Part shown: positions 34,819-48,300 of the stretch, one piece after another
How the letters are laid out: the number at the start of each line of letters is the position of its first letter
How positions within the stretch are numbered: the first letter of the stretch is position 1
NCBI GenBank assembly: GCA_034008185.1
Contig: CM067087.1
Span: 43,418,590-43,482,589, forward strand
Origin: Gorsachius magnificus
Lineage: Eukaryota > Chordata > Aves > Pelecaniformes > Ardeidae
Length of the DNA stretch: 64,000 bases
Direction of reading: 5' to 3'
Program-made: the position numbers and the translations under genes
The notes under the pieces: model-generated
Databases searched by the model: none
The model's input: only the letters and a program-made list of their open reading frames with translations
Told to the model about the DNA's origin: nothing

Positions 34819-37599
34819 CCTGGATTATTTTGGAATGAACCTGTTCAGTACCAGCATATCCAATCAGCATTTTTTATTTAAGGGTATGTATATTTAAAAA
34901 TGTAAAAATACAGATACATGTTTAGTTTTCAGTGATATTGTGCTGAAAAGAGCTAAAGGACGCCAACAGAGTCTCCCATGAGCAGAGTCCTGGATGAAGC
35001 TGATGAGTGGAGCAGGCATGTTATTGCCAAGCAAAGAGATGAACGCATTCTCAGAGGAAAGCTGGCCCAGGGAAATGGCTTTTAGGATGAAAAACTCATT
35101 AGGAAACCAGATTGGAGTTTCTGAGTTGGGGTTTCTGGTTTTTATCTACAGTATATAAAAAACCATGGCTTTGTTTATGTAATTTGTAAAAAAATAATAT
35201 TGCACCTTAGAAATACTTCACTTATTTCAACAGTGTATTATTTTATAGAAGCATACTGCTGGGGTTCTTTATTCAGATTATTATTCTGTAAAAAACATTC
35301 ACTGAAACCATGATCTTTCACCTATGGATAGTAGACTTATTCTATATACATTAAATATTGTAATTTGTAAATAAATTAACTTTACTGGAACTTTTGACCC
35401 TTGACCTGTTTATATAGTAACTATTAACTAGATTAATTCTGAGAACTTTTTAAATAAAATGCTTATTACTATACAAGTTATTTTATGCAACCAAAACAGC
35501 CATATTAATTCTAAGTTCAATGTAAACACAAAACAGAATAAATGTTTTCCAAGTAGAAAACAAACTTGGCAAGGAATAAAACATATTCGTGCCTTTAAGT
35601 ACATAATAGAAGTGTGTAGAAATACAGAATTTCAGTTTTGAAGAATGTCAGAACATTTTACAGTCTATGGTTTATGTATTTTTCCCTTTCATTTTAAATT
35701 AATCCTTCATTGTAACCAGCCTTAATCCTTAATCTCTTTAATTTCAGGTATTTATAATTGCTGCATATATCCAAGCCTGAATTTTATTTGAGTTTGAATT
35801 GGGGTTGATTCTGAATGTCTTTTCAGACAAGTGCAAATCAGAGCAATTTACCTGAGGATAAACTACAAGCACAGAACCCCCCCACTACCGACTTAATCTG
35901 ACTCACATAATATCAAGACTCCATTGACATCAATGATACTATCATAGTTTTTGTAAGGATCAGGAGATTTATTGGTTTTAATAACTTATTATTAGATGAT
36001 TTTTCACATCAGTACTTCCTTGACTTCAAGTCAAGAAAGTAATCTCCTAAACTACCCTTGGATAAACAAAGTACATTCAGTTTCGGAACTTTCTCTCTAT
36101 AAAATGGGTTTTCCAGACATCCTACCATCTTTTTCTGAACATTTCCAATTATCGTTATCAGTTTGGAAATTAGGCTGCCGAATTAAACAGATCACTCCAA
36201 TAATTGTCTCGCCAACGCTGCATGGACATGTGCCACCACTTCCCTGTTTTTCCTTCTTCCTGTCCTGCTCATGCCTGTAGGTGTCGTGTCCTTGCTCTTT
36301 CTCACAGCATTGCACTAACACTTTATATTCAGCTTGTTGTCTAGGATCCTTGTTTCTGCTGTGCAGGATATGTTGATTTTCTAACCACAGATATATGATA
36401 TTGCAGATGTACAAAACTTGTTTGTCTATATTAAAATATATGTGATTTACCCTTACACATGGCAAACCTTCCCCAGTATCTCTAACCCGCAATTCATTTT
36501 ACATTATTGTCAAATCAAGACAGACTCCTGTCAGAAATGGCCAGAACTGTTTTTCAGTGTGTTTCACCATAGACTGCAGTAGTGTGTAAAGTCTAAAAAT
36601 AGTGGTTTAATGTTGCCTAAGTCTACTGCTGATCACTAAAAGTGGTACTAGTGTGAGTGAAGTCCTAGACTTTAACACATACTGAAATATGGTGTGGTAT
36701 AGATCCTCCACCAGTGTAAATAGTCATGCTGAAATAGAAATTAATGAACTTGTGATCAATTATGCCAAGCGAGAACTGGTATTTCCTAAGTCTACAAATA
36801 TTTATCTGTATTTTAAATTGCCTCTTTTACACTGGAAGAAGAACCTTCCGTATTTGTCATCTAAAATTTGTCTTTGATTCCTACATTTGTTAGAGAACTG
36901 GGAACTAAAATACAGAGGGTGGAAAATAGCAGAAATTGCTGAATAGAAATAGCTACCCTATCATGAACTGTGTTATGGAATAAAAATCAGCTTTTTACAT
37001 TTTCTCTTTGCTTAATATTTTTGAGTTGAAATCTTTGCTATGTGAATGAGTAGGCACATGCAAATAAACAAATGTATGAATGGTCTTTAGTGTTATCAAT
37101 AATTTTAGAAACTAAAGACCTAAGAAAAGAATGTAGCCAGAGAAGAAAAACTTCTGGAAAGAAGTCTTACATCATCTATAGACAGTATTTCTAGCAGAAG
37201 ACAGAGTAACCTAAGACAAATCATAGTAAAAAAATTCCTCTGGTAGGAAATCTTTGGGTTACAGCTATAAATACCCCCATTTCCTATCACAGTGATGCCT
37301 TGTTTGCCTCTAAGTAGAGCAAAACTGTTTAAAGATGTTGATAGGAATACTAGATTCGAGAAAGGACTATAATCTTAATCAGAGAGGGGTAGAAGTAGAG
37401 AGAAGATTATATGATCAAAAGATATGAAGAATGTTTATTCATTATTAAGAATAATTTATCCTATGCTATTTCTGCCTCTCCTGATGTAGGCTTTAAAACA
37501 TATGGAACTTGCAGAGGGAGAGGCTGGCGGAAGATACTGGTCTTTCTAAGATAAATGTATTTCATAGCGTCATGGGGAACAGAAAAGATTACTCTCTGC
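34819..37599. other. Intergenic DNA, no gene seen
   Basis: This is AT-rich, single-copy-looking sequence. The 131-codon minus-strand frame at 36097-36492 has no recognisable domain and no exon context. Confidence 0.6.
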
Positions 37600-38660
37600 A
37601 TTTCAATAGCTGGCATTCAATCTGCTTTTTAAAAATCCCAAACCATGCGACTTCCATCTCTTCTATTATTGAATACTTTAATATGCTGTATTTCTTGATA
37701 TTTACATCAAATATCTTTCCTCCCTTATAATGTATTCCCCTTACCTGTTAAAATTGTACTTCCATATAATGAAGAGAATAATAATTATCCTTTCTATAAG
37801 CTTATGTCCTCAGACATTGAAAGCTGTTATTGTTCCTGCTTATTCCTTATTTGGCCAAATTATAACCACTTAATTCTCTGCGTTTTTCTTCCCGCTTCAT
37901 TTCTCACAGAAAACCCTTCATTTTTTAATGTCTCTTCTCTGACTTCCTTTCAATTTAACATCTTTCTAGGAGACCATTTCTCATAGTTGCATGCAATGGT
38001 CACGACAATGTTGCAGAAAATCCTTGCTTTGTGACTGCCATCCATGTCCAAAATCCTTTAGAGTCCATGGCTGAACTTCCATTGGATGCAAAAGGGCACT
38101 GGATCCTAAACTTGCATTTTATTTTTTATAATTCTTGTAACATCCTCCAACTCTCTTATCCATTCCTACTGTTCAATTTCCTACATTGCTTATTCTAATG
38201 GTTCATCTTCTGATTGGTTATGTGGTTTCTGTTGGCTTTTTGTTCACAATAAAATATTTTGACTTCACTGATAAATCATTTTTGGCTACACTTCATCAGT
38301 GTTTCTTATCAGTCCCTTTTTATTTTACTGTGTTTATTGGCATTTCAAATCTTCTAGGATGAGCATAATCTGTACATTTCATTAAGATCTTATTTGTGCC
38401 TTTTTTTCTAAATCATTGATGAAGATATAAAGTAAACCCCGACTAACAATCACTATGTGTTACCCCACTGGACATTTCCAACCATCTTGTTACACAGCTG
38501 TTTATCACAATTTTTTTTTTTCATTTGTCTTTTAGCCAATATTCAATCCACAAATAATTGTCTCCAGCCAAGCTGACTTGAATTAATTTTTCAATTAAGA
38601 TTTCATGAGACAGTGTCAAATGCTTCACTAAAATCCAAATATCTGTCACCTCCTATACTG
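37600..38660 (-). mobile_element. Ancient CR1/L3-like LINE, long degraded copy
   Basis: Words recalling complemented old CR1 occur in the expected order along about 1 kb of the plus strand: TTGAAAGCTGTTATTGTTCC near 37820; TTAATGTCTCTTCTCTGACT and CAATTTAACATCTTTC near 37925-37970; ATTAAGATCTTATTTGTGCC and AAATCATTGATGAAGATAT near 38380-38430; ACCCCACTGGACATTTCCAACC, then AGCCAATATTCAATCCACA; and GAGACAGTGTCAAATGCTTC near 38610. These correspond to the 3' and polymerase regions. The copy is heavily diverged, with gaps and no open frame. A part at 37980-38340 is hard to align. Confidence 0.62.
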
Positions 38661-41022
38661 TTTTTTCTTTTTTTTTTTCTCCCTCTCGTGTCTCTGTTTA
38701 CAGCTCATTCTTCCAAGTGCTCCACACAAGGACATCAACAGCTGTTCCATGTGAGGAGCACTTTAGAATTGTGTTTGCCAACAGGTAGATTTGAATTGCC
38801 TATTTGTCTAAGGACCATTTGGCTCCGGGTTTGCAGACCGTGGAAGAGACATCTCTCTCCTTGGCTCTTTGTAGGGTGGCTCTGGTGTAAGCTGACAGAG
38901 TTACAGGGTTGTTCTAACTAAATCCACTCTCAGACTCACAAATCCCTCCATTATTTTAGTTTACACAGCTTGAAAATATCTTCTGTCCATTCCTCATCAT
39001 CATACAAAAAACAGTGGATGAATTTGTAATTGCATTCACTGATTTTTATGCCAATGAGGGAAATTTCTTTCCATTTACAGCCATCATCTGGTGTCCATGG
39101 TATGCCCAAGCCAGCAAATGCGGGCTTCTTAAACCCAGGGTGCTCTTCCCCAAAGGGTATAAGGATTTGATTTTTGCCGATCTCATTCCTGTACATTAAT
39201 CCCCTGGTATTGCTATTGCTTTCAGAGGGACTAAACATGCAGTGAAGAGCTGCTTATTGTTAATTTTAAAAAATAACTGGACATTTTATACCTACTTTGT
39301 GTTTCTTTCATTGAGGTGAGGTAAAGCAAAAATGGTAGCCCAATGTATTTACATGTTATTTAACTTGTACCATTTATGTATGAACTCAGTGTATCCTGGA
39401 TCCTCACTCATTACAAAGTAAGTTTTATGTGGTGAAAGAGACGGTAGCTTTCTATGAACCAGAACGTATCATTCTTGCCTGAGCCAACACTAAAAGTAAA
39501 TCTCCAGCCACCAAGATGGATTTCAAATGAATTCATGTGACTAATTATAAGGTGTTTCTTCATTGATTCTGGAAGAATATTACCAGAAAAACATTTCATA
39601 ATCTGTTTATACTTCTGCCAATGTAAGGTAACCAATAAGCAAGTTTTTGAAGGATTAAAATGCCTTTTCCTTCCATGAGAAAAATATAGAAAGACCCTCA
39701 ATGTCCACTTTTGTGGTAGTCAGAGACTTGGATGAATTGCTGAAAGATTATATGTTTCTTTTAAAAAATCACATCTGAATCTATGAAAGATTTAAAGAGG
39801 CCTTTGAATAATGAAGAAAACCATTGAAATTAAAGAAACCTAATGGCTTTTATTTTATTGCAAACATATTTTAAGACTTGACAACAGTTGCAGTGTTCCC
39901 CTAATTTTTCCTATAAAAGGGAAGTAAAACAACAGTTTATTGTAGCAATACTTCATACTGCCCTACTTCTGTAAATTGTCTTTAAGCTCTAGGGTAAGGA
40001 TGGAACATTCATGTTTTTAAATTGGATACAAAAGCAGTTTCTATGCTGTGGCTGCTGTGGCATAAATTGCTACACAGAGACTACCAGATACATCTAAACA
40101 TACTGATGCTCAGCAAATTGTGAACATTTTTTTACCTTGCTTTACCTGCAATGCTTATAGTCTGTGCTCCTTTTAAATGCTTTCTAATGTTTGGAATGCA
40201 CAACACAGACCTTGAAAATGTTTCCTACTTGTCAGAGGTTGCATAATTCTCCTTGAAACAGACCCAAAACTATCTATATCTGAGCTGTCCTAAAGTTTAA
40301 AAATATTTTAGCATAACTAATTTATAATATAAATTGGCTGACCAGTGTGAACCTTGATCTTACACTGCAATTTTTTTTGAGAACATAATGTTCTACCCAC
40401 AATAATGGAGAGAAAATAGTACTTATTAAACTTTCATTTGAGAGCAGCAGTGGGTCATGCACTGTGTCATGGAGGTGATGCATGCTCCAGACCCCACAGA
40501 GGAGGGACTCCGGGGTGGCCTTGCCTCATATGCTCTTGGACATGTAATAACAGGTTGATATATTTGACATGCCAGCTAGGTGGTGACATGGCCTCGCAGT
40601 CGTCCAGAGGGAGCAGTGTCTGTGTCTGGAAAAAAGGTCCCAGGACTGCTCAGAAAGCAGCTGAATATTTTGCAGGTGGTAGGAGGCTGCTCATATCTCT
40701 TCAATATTCCAGATGGCATCTGGAATAATTACATTTCGTGAGACAGCTAGGAAGGGAACTGTGCCATTAAGAAGCCCTCGCAAAAGCCATTTGAACTGAC
40801 TGCTGTATTTTGCAGGCAAGTACATAATGTGATACTGAGCAATTAGACATTGAATTAGCAATTAGATATTGAATTGAGTAGATCTCTGATGTAGATACCA
40901 ACTGTCTCTGGAAAGTCCTTCCTTGCTTGTACCTTCATTACAGAATAGACTTTTACATTCTCTGTAGGAAGGAAAATACATTTTAAGGCTATTAAGTGTT
41001 AATGATCAGATTGTAAGGTCCT

Positions 41023-41023
<1 letters not shown>
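38661..41023. other. Intergenic DNA, no gene seen; two adjacent antisense open frames
   Basis: No gene is recognised. Two minus-strand open frames lie close together at 38951-39238 (95 codons) and 39411-39701 (96 codons). They look less low-complexity than their neighbours, but I recognise no domain and see no splice or promoter context that would make them a gene. Confidence 0.5.
40839..40876 (+). repeat. 19-bp direct repeat, two copies
   Basis: GCAATTAGACATTGAATTA is followed directly by GCAATTAGATATTGAATTG, differing at two positions. Each unit has TAAT/ATTA homeodomain-type cores, which is common by chance in AT-rich DNA. Confidence 0.8.

Positions 41024-41059
<36 letters not shown>
41024..41059. 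repeat. (ATTT)n microsatellite
   Basis: About eight to nine uninterrupted tetranucleotide units are followed by a short T/A run. This is a simple repeat likely to be length-variable. Confidence 0.92.
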
Positions 41060-41060
<1 letters not shown>

Positions 41061-42820
41061 AAGTTATCCAGTGTGTGAGAACAAAATGAGCAGCACAACT
41101 CCTACAGCAGTGTCTTTGAGAAGTTTGGATGAGATTAGCGGGAGGCTATTTGCAAGAATAGAAACGTAGCTTTTGCATTGATAAAGGGTAGGAAGGCCAG
41201 TTGTTAACTGCAAGATTAGTAATGCAATCATCTGATATTTTAAATAATGTGAGAGATCTGAAACATGAAAACAAATTAAGCCTTGCTACGGATGAGAAAA
41301 CATTACCTGAAAATATGTATGTATTTAGAGCTTAGCTACAGCAACAGATGCTGCGTCTCAAAAAAAGGTATTTACAAAGATGTACAAAGCTGCCTCCGTC
41401 TTACCTCCAAATTGCTATAAAACTCCCAATAATTACAAATTAACTTTTAAGACAATAGATGTATACAGGCACAACTAAGCAATGCGAAACCATCTTTTGG
41501 TTGTTTCTGAAATTGACAGATATATTGAGGTTTAATTAGCAACGGTTTATAAGGAGAATACTTTTGAAAGTAATATAGCATGTTCTTGCTTGGTTTTAGT
41601 GCTTGGGTACTAGTTTCCTTTTTTTTTTTTTATTTCAAACTGATGTTATGAAACCTTGAATTTGTTATAATAGGAAAAATGGCAGTTTTCTTTATTGCTG
41701 TTTTCTTACCTTAGAAAAAACCTGACAAACATGTCTATCATCGTGTTCAGTTCAGAAGACACAGCAAAATCTGTCTACAGGATGCAGTGGAAACTCATTA
41801 TACTTTTTGAGGTAGCAAACATAGTTTCCATATCTCCAGACTAGTACCTAGTTTAAAAAGTAAATGTTAAATTTACAGCAAAACGTTTGATTACTGTCTG
41901 GATTTTAAGCAACTGCACTTGTTGACTCCTTTGAAGTCAATTGCAATTTCAGCCCAGTGGGTGTAATCAGGTATGTACATTATTTGTAGTATTATATATA
42001 ATTTTGCTTGCTTTCCAAGTCATCTCCAGCCCTTCTTCTTTGGTATTAACCTTTGTTTTTGTCAGCTCCAACATTTGCCATTTTCCTAACCGACCTATGA
42101 GATGGAAATGAGAAGGCAGCCAAGGCTGATGCTAAATGCAATCAGCCGTCTTCTAACCAGGATCTGATGGGGTTTTAACCTACAGTTTTTAGAATCATGT
42201 TTTGCTTCACATAGAAAACTTGGCTGTCCCTGGTATTAATACTGTTCAAAAAATTATTTCCAACAAGACTGAAAGTCTTCAGATATAAGCATGCAGTCAT
42301 GTTATGCTGTTAATAATTGCATTTTCTCTTGGACTCTCTTTCAGAAAAGATAAAGAACATTTTTTTTCTGAACTACACCTGCAATGTATTGAACCTCCAG
42401 GCTGGACCTGAAGTGGAGGTTGTTGTGGCAGGTGCAGCTTTTATCATCCTCACAAAAGATAAGGGCATACAGGACAGAAAGGGTGAGGAGGTGAGATACC
42501 TACAAATCAGGCTCTAAATATACCAACTTCAAAAAAAATCTTATTTCTTAAGCTAAATAAAAGAATAGGTCTCATCAAGTGATTTTTCTCTGTATGCAAA
42601 TATCTTATGATGTTCTTTATAAAATAACTTTCCTACACCTCCAAAGAAGTCTGACAAAACTATAGGTTTTGTAAGTCCTAAAAATCTTTAGAGAATCCAT
42701 TCATTTCTGGGCAGCACCATCAGTACAGTAATCCTTCGGTGTCTTATGCCTTCTTTGTGTTAAGAAAGTTTGGGCCAAAATAGTAGATAAATGGTGTCCT
42801 GCAGCAGGTTGGGTTTTTTC

Positions 42821-42839
42821 TTTTTTTTTTTTTTTTTTT
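42821..42839. repeat. T homopolymer tract
   Basis: A run of 19 T, preceded by a C-interrupted T run at 42814-42820. No retrotransposed gene is seen next to it. Confidence 0.88.
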
Positions 42840-44327
42840 ACATTATTAGAATGATTTGTCCTCTATATCAGATGCATTGTAGAAAAACATGTACACACAG
42901 AACAAACTGTTTTCATACTCCACTCATCTAGAAGATAATAACAGGGTAGAAGTTATTGTTAGTTTGACCCTATATCTTTGTTGGGAATTTCACTAGATAG
43001 ATGTCCTCATATCTTTGTGATTATCAGGTGTCAAATATATGCTTTTATATAATCTTGGCTGCTTTTGGTGGATTAAATGGACAGAATGCAGAGAAGTAAG
43101 GCTTCATTTGCAGAACAAACCCAGCTAGGCGATGCTATGTCAATTCATACTTATCACAAGACAGGTATTTTTTGCAAAGCTTGTTATGAAGTAAAAGATA
43201 TATGCTTATAAATCTTAGATTCCTTGAGAGATTAAGTGAATATAACAAATGTGGGAATTTCTGTTCATAAAGTGATGATTCCTATCTATTTGTCCCCAAC
43301 ATAACAGGAATTCCCAGAGATTCAGATTATGTATTAAAGCTCATTCCTGAGCTATCAAAAGTTAGTTTCCCAGTTCTGGATGACACCTAGATTGTAAGGT
43401 GTTCCATGAAACCATGGCAAAATCAGAATTGTCCCTCTCTCTTGACTTCAACTGGAGGCAAAGTATTTTCTGATCTCACTGCAGAATGTGAGCTAAAGAC
43501 TGAGGCACTGAGGCACATCGTCCACAGGAAGATGAACTGGACATTTTCACGATAGCAGAAGGCACATAGATGATGCTCAGACTATACCTGGGAATTGTTC
43601 AACTGGGAGCGCAGAGACATGGTGAATCTCTGTGAAGTTCTTCTCTTTCCTTCATATATTGTAGGCAGCTATAAAATCCCTATTCTGTTTTATTTGATCT
43701 TTTCTAAACAATGTCTAAGAAGCAGTAAGTCCACAGAGAAAGAGGTAATTTTATGTTTTACTTTAAGTATGCATCATTTTATCTGTTTGTTGTGACATTG
43801 ATTTATATATTATGCCAAAAATAGAAAATCTGTATTGAAAGATCAGCAACATTTCACCCAAAAGCACTCAGTTCAAGCATTGCTTATCTTGTAAGGTTAC
43901 CCATGGGGGTTTAGATTGCCTCACACGGTTTTTTGCTCTTTGACATTACCTTTTGTTACAATATAATATACTATTTTTCCACCGTATCCTGCCACCTTCA
44001 ACTGATACAATTCTCTCTACTCTCTATCAAATAGTCATTAAATATTGCACCTAATCCTTGCTTTTTAGTGTATGAATTGTCGTTATTTACTGCATATTCT
44101 TCAAAATGAGGTTGTTATTCCTAAGTAGATGGGGGAAAAAATGTCATTACATGAGCTAATTCTAGGTGTTGCCCTTGAGATGTCATGGTCCAACCTTTGA
44201 AGGAAAGCTCCGTTGACTTGTAGCACGTCTGTTTGAACATCTGCAGCACAAATTTAAGTTTTTTCCTCCAGCAAAAGAGGAATATCTTCAAGAGGGCTTT
44301 TTGTCAACATGAAGTACATACACGTTG

Positions 44328-44349
44328 ACACACACACCCCACACACACA
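44328..44349. repeat. Short CA repeat
   Basis: Two short (CA) runs are separated by CCC. This is a minor simple repeat. Confidence 0.85.
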
Positions 44350-45107
44350 GCATAGTTCCCTAACCTGGGGCACTTGGATGTCTCCTTAGCGATACGTGCA
44401 GAGCTGCCCAAATACAGCCAGCTTGGGGTGGCTGGACATGTGAGGAACTACAGACTGGATGTTTCTGTCTCTCAGTCTGCAAGCAATATAACCTGATGAG
44501 CAGCAGCCTCGGGGTCTCTGCTGGATAAGGCTCTGTGCACAACATGGACGTGGAAAGAGGGAGTCTCATCTCTCCTCTACAAGTCAAAGAAGCACCCGAG
44601 ATATGGAAAAAAAATTAATCCCTCCCTTTATCTTGTTTATCACCAGATCCCTGCTTCCCCATTTAATACTTAAGCTACCAGCCTATAACTTGCAGGAGGC
44701 ACGGAAAAAAGAACAAAGCAATGCATGACTTGACAGGAGGCTGGAAAGAGGGAAGGATATGTGCTTTGCTGACAATTTAACATTAGGAAACCTAAGTGGA
44801 AAGCTGTTATCTTGTCTGTAAACTTGCCATGAAGGGTGACATGAATTGGCAGACAGATCACAGCTATTTGCTAAGCAAATAAGAATGCTAAAACTCAGGA
44901 ATAAGTTGCCCATTTCTAGCTTTTGTAGAGGTGCATGTTGCAATGGCTAAACATCTCTAACTTTTCTACTCCAGTTGCCTCTAATTAGCCCTTTCTGTAA
45001 CTTTGTGATGGTTTGTTTTACCTTGTATCTCTACAGACGTTTTCTCTATGTTTTTTTTTTTAAAGTCTTTGAAGTTTTGGTAATTATACCTCTGCAAAGC
45101 AGTGTTG

Positions 45108-45300
45108 CTGCCTCCCTTCTCCCTCTCTCCATTCTGTATCTCCACCACCCCTCCCTCCCTTCATCAGCTGCAAATTTCTGCTCTTCCTCTCCATTTACTC
45201 CTGCTCTTCCCAGCTTTGTCCACTCTTTGTTCCTGTTCACCATCTTTATTCTTGATCACTCCCAGGTTCATTATTCCTATACCTCCCTTTGACTCTCAAC
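45108..45300. repeat. Pyrimidine-rich strand-asymmetric block
   Basis: The plus strand is dominated by C and T for about 190 bases, with many CTCCCT and CTTCC words. The overlapping open frames on both strands (44975-45292, 45046-45243, 45102-45326) are products of this skew and not genes. Confidence 0.65.
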
Positions 45301-48300
45301 AGGAATTTCCCATGCTTTTAGGGTGAGCAGGAGGACCAGGGAGAGCCTTTTGTTTCATTTTGTGCCTTTTACCACAGGTCTTTGAGCCTTCCAAAAAGGA
45401 CTTGCAGGAAAAATCCTGATCAAGTGCTGAAGTAGTGTTCTTGTTTGGATCATGAGGAGTATAATTAGTAAATGGGAGGTGAGAGAGGGGACAGCATGGA
45501 GAGTGGAAATGAACTGTCAGATGCATTAGCATCTTGTCTAGATTTCTAACAAGCCTCTATGTGCACACTAGGATTTTAGAAGCTTGTTACAGAGCCAAAT
45601 TTATATTTGGGAGATTTTTTTTGAGGGTTTCCCTACATTAAAAAGAACCATATTACAGTAAACAATCCCATGTTAGGTTCCCATGCCGGGAAATAGTAAC
45701 TTAAAAGGTCCTAGAATTAGCAATTAGCACCATTCCTGACTAATGTTGCATTAACGCAAAATGACTAATTTTGTTCCCTGTGCTGTAGTGCTACGTGGCT
45801 TCTGGTCAGGAACATAGTTCATCTGAAACTGGCTCTAAGAAGTACTAAATCATGTGGTGTGGGTATCTTTTTATCTGTATATTTATATCTGCATCCATAT
45901 CCATAACTACAACGCATTCCAGTGCACAGAAGTGGTATTTCTTCATAAAACAGCACTGAAAACTGCTTCTCCTTTAACTCACAAAAGTTTGAGGTATTTT
46001 ATAAACCTGATGCTCCTCCCCAGCCCCCAAGTTTTAGCCTGATGTAGAAAATACCCCTTAATGATTTGGTTTGCAACATTAAAACTGGATGAAAGAAAGT
46101 CCTTCCAGTAGAAGATTTCAGGCAACCACAACTGCAAGTAACCCAAGAGAAAATCATAAAGTGCATTTGAAATCTGTGCTACTGTCCGGTGTTTTATTAC
46201 TACAGGTCGTCTTCTTAGATATTTTTTCCTGTACTTAGTGTTGCAATTAATAAAAATCCTTATATAAAGCTAACTAGGTGTCAGCTTCATTTCCAGTTAA
46301 GACTGTCTGTTGATTAAAAACTACTTTACAATGACATTAAGCTGCAAAGAACAAGTCTAAAAAAGCATAAGCCCAAGACACGCACTGGCAGTCCCCATAG
46401 GTTTAAATTTAATTAAATCAGAAAACTGCAGGAATTCTTTTGTTCACACTGAGGATTCCCAGCGCTATCTCACGAATGGTATTCAGTTATTGCAAGTCAT
46501 GAGCTCAGCTTGGAATATTGTTTTATCATTAATGCTGCCAGTCATTCCCCATTAGGTCTAGTACCTAAAATGCCATGCTGCCTCAATGAAAATAAAAGGC
46601 CTTGGCCTCGCACTAAATGTGTCCTGAGGATGCAGCCTGTGTAATCACACCAGTTTATCCTTTTATTAACACAGTAAGCCAGTTGTTTCGAACGTGAAAT
46701 TCAACACTGAAGTGGTGCTATTTTGAGAGGTGTTGACCACCTGCTCCTGGATGCAATCGAGCCTTTCATTTCGTAACACCTAAAGTGTGGTGTTACCTCC
46801 CTTTAAACCCAGACCTCCACAGCATGCCCTGGACCCATGGCCGCGTGAAGCAATGCCCTCTCTGTCAGCCTGCCCTTCTCCCTCTGTGGGTGTCTGCGTT
46901 CCCCACACAACATGGAAAAATGTTACATGCACTCCCAGTAAATCTGATATTTTTCCACAAAATATGAGAAAGAACTGGACATTTCTTCCTAATCCCCGCA
47001 AATAATTTGCTGTCCTCTGAAGTATGGAATTATTCATCTGATATTTTATCTTGTCTATCTACCACCACCATCAAGTCAAATATAAAATCTTTGAGCCCAG
47101 TTTTCTTTTTTTTTTTTTAATTTTAGCTTTAATATTTGTAGATTTTCTGTTCTCAAAGATAAATTAGGAAATAAATGAACCCGCAGAAAAAATTGAGAAC
47201 ATACTACATGTTAGCAGTAAAGTACAAAGATGAACACGAAAATGTCATCAGCGTCATTGCCAGATATGTTCTTGTTAATATTTTTTTTTCAGAAAACTGG
47301 CTTATAGTGTTGGGGAGAGAAATAAAAAGAGGCCAAGGAGATGAAAAGAGAGAAAAGATAGGGGACTCAGAGCTGTGCAAACACCTCCCCAGTGCCTCTG
47401 TCTTGCTGCAAACAAGGGCATCGTTGCTTTCGTAATTGCTGAATTTTTAAAACTGGCCTGGTCTGTGTCTGAGGAACCGTCCTTTCAAGCAAACACTGTG
47501 ACTTTTTGAGATTAAAGGCCAAACCATGTGTTCATGAATTTTAATGTAAACAAAATCAGCTTTTTTCCCGTGTTTAAGATCTCTCTTTACTATGTTGTGT
47601 GGGGTGAGGGGCAAAGGAGCACAACAGCCAAAGGGTAAGCTGCAGCATGCTGGTACATATGTCTTCATCTCCGGCTGAATCTTATCCTCCATGCTCTAAA
47701 GAGATCACATTTACAACAAAGAGACCTGAGAGACTGGGACCAAATAAGTACCTGGAGCACAGCTTTTCCAAAACACCATTAACAGAAAAAGAATACAAAA
47801 CGGGGTTAGCCCTTCTGCCTCTGCACAGGTTTCTCTCAATTTGCTGAAGTATATGCTTCTACTGCAACAATAATCATTAACAATATTATTCATTTTCAAA
47901 GTATTTTGCACTTATTCTTCTTAATTCCAGTGAATTGGCTAAACATTTCTGTCTCTGTTTTGTTACTTGGGAAGAAGAACAGAGAAGGCAGAGCTTGCTC
48001 CTTGCTCTGCACCAGCTTATTGACAGACCTTCAGCTAAAGCATGGTAGCTTCTGCTCCATACCAATTAGCCTGAGCAAATATTCGGGCCAAGGTGACCTG
48101 TCAGAGGAGTTCAAAAAGGAGTCTTGCAAAGTTGCATCTACAGAAGGTAGAAACCATATTTTCTTACATTTTTTCTCTCCTGTGGATCCCTCAGTCACAG
48201 AAGTGAACTTGTTCCTAGCAGAGTTATTTCACAGCAGAGCTGATTTTTCAGGGCGCTTCCCATCCCCAAATTTTTTTACTTTTGAAGCTCTCCTCCTAAC

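Noticed and set aside
45046..45326. Overlapping open frames on both strands
   Set aside because: They are produced by a pyrimidine-rich, strand-skewed block.
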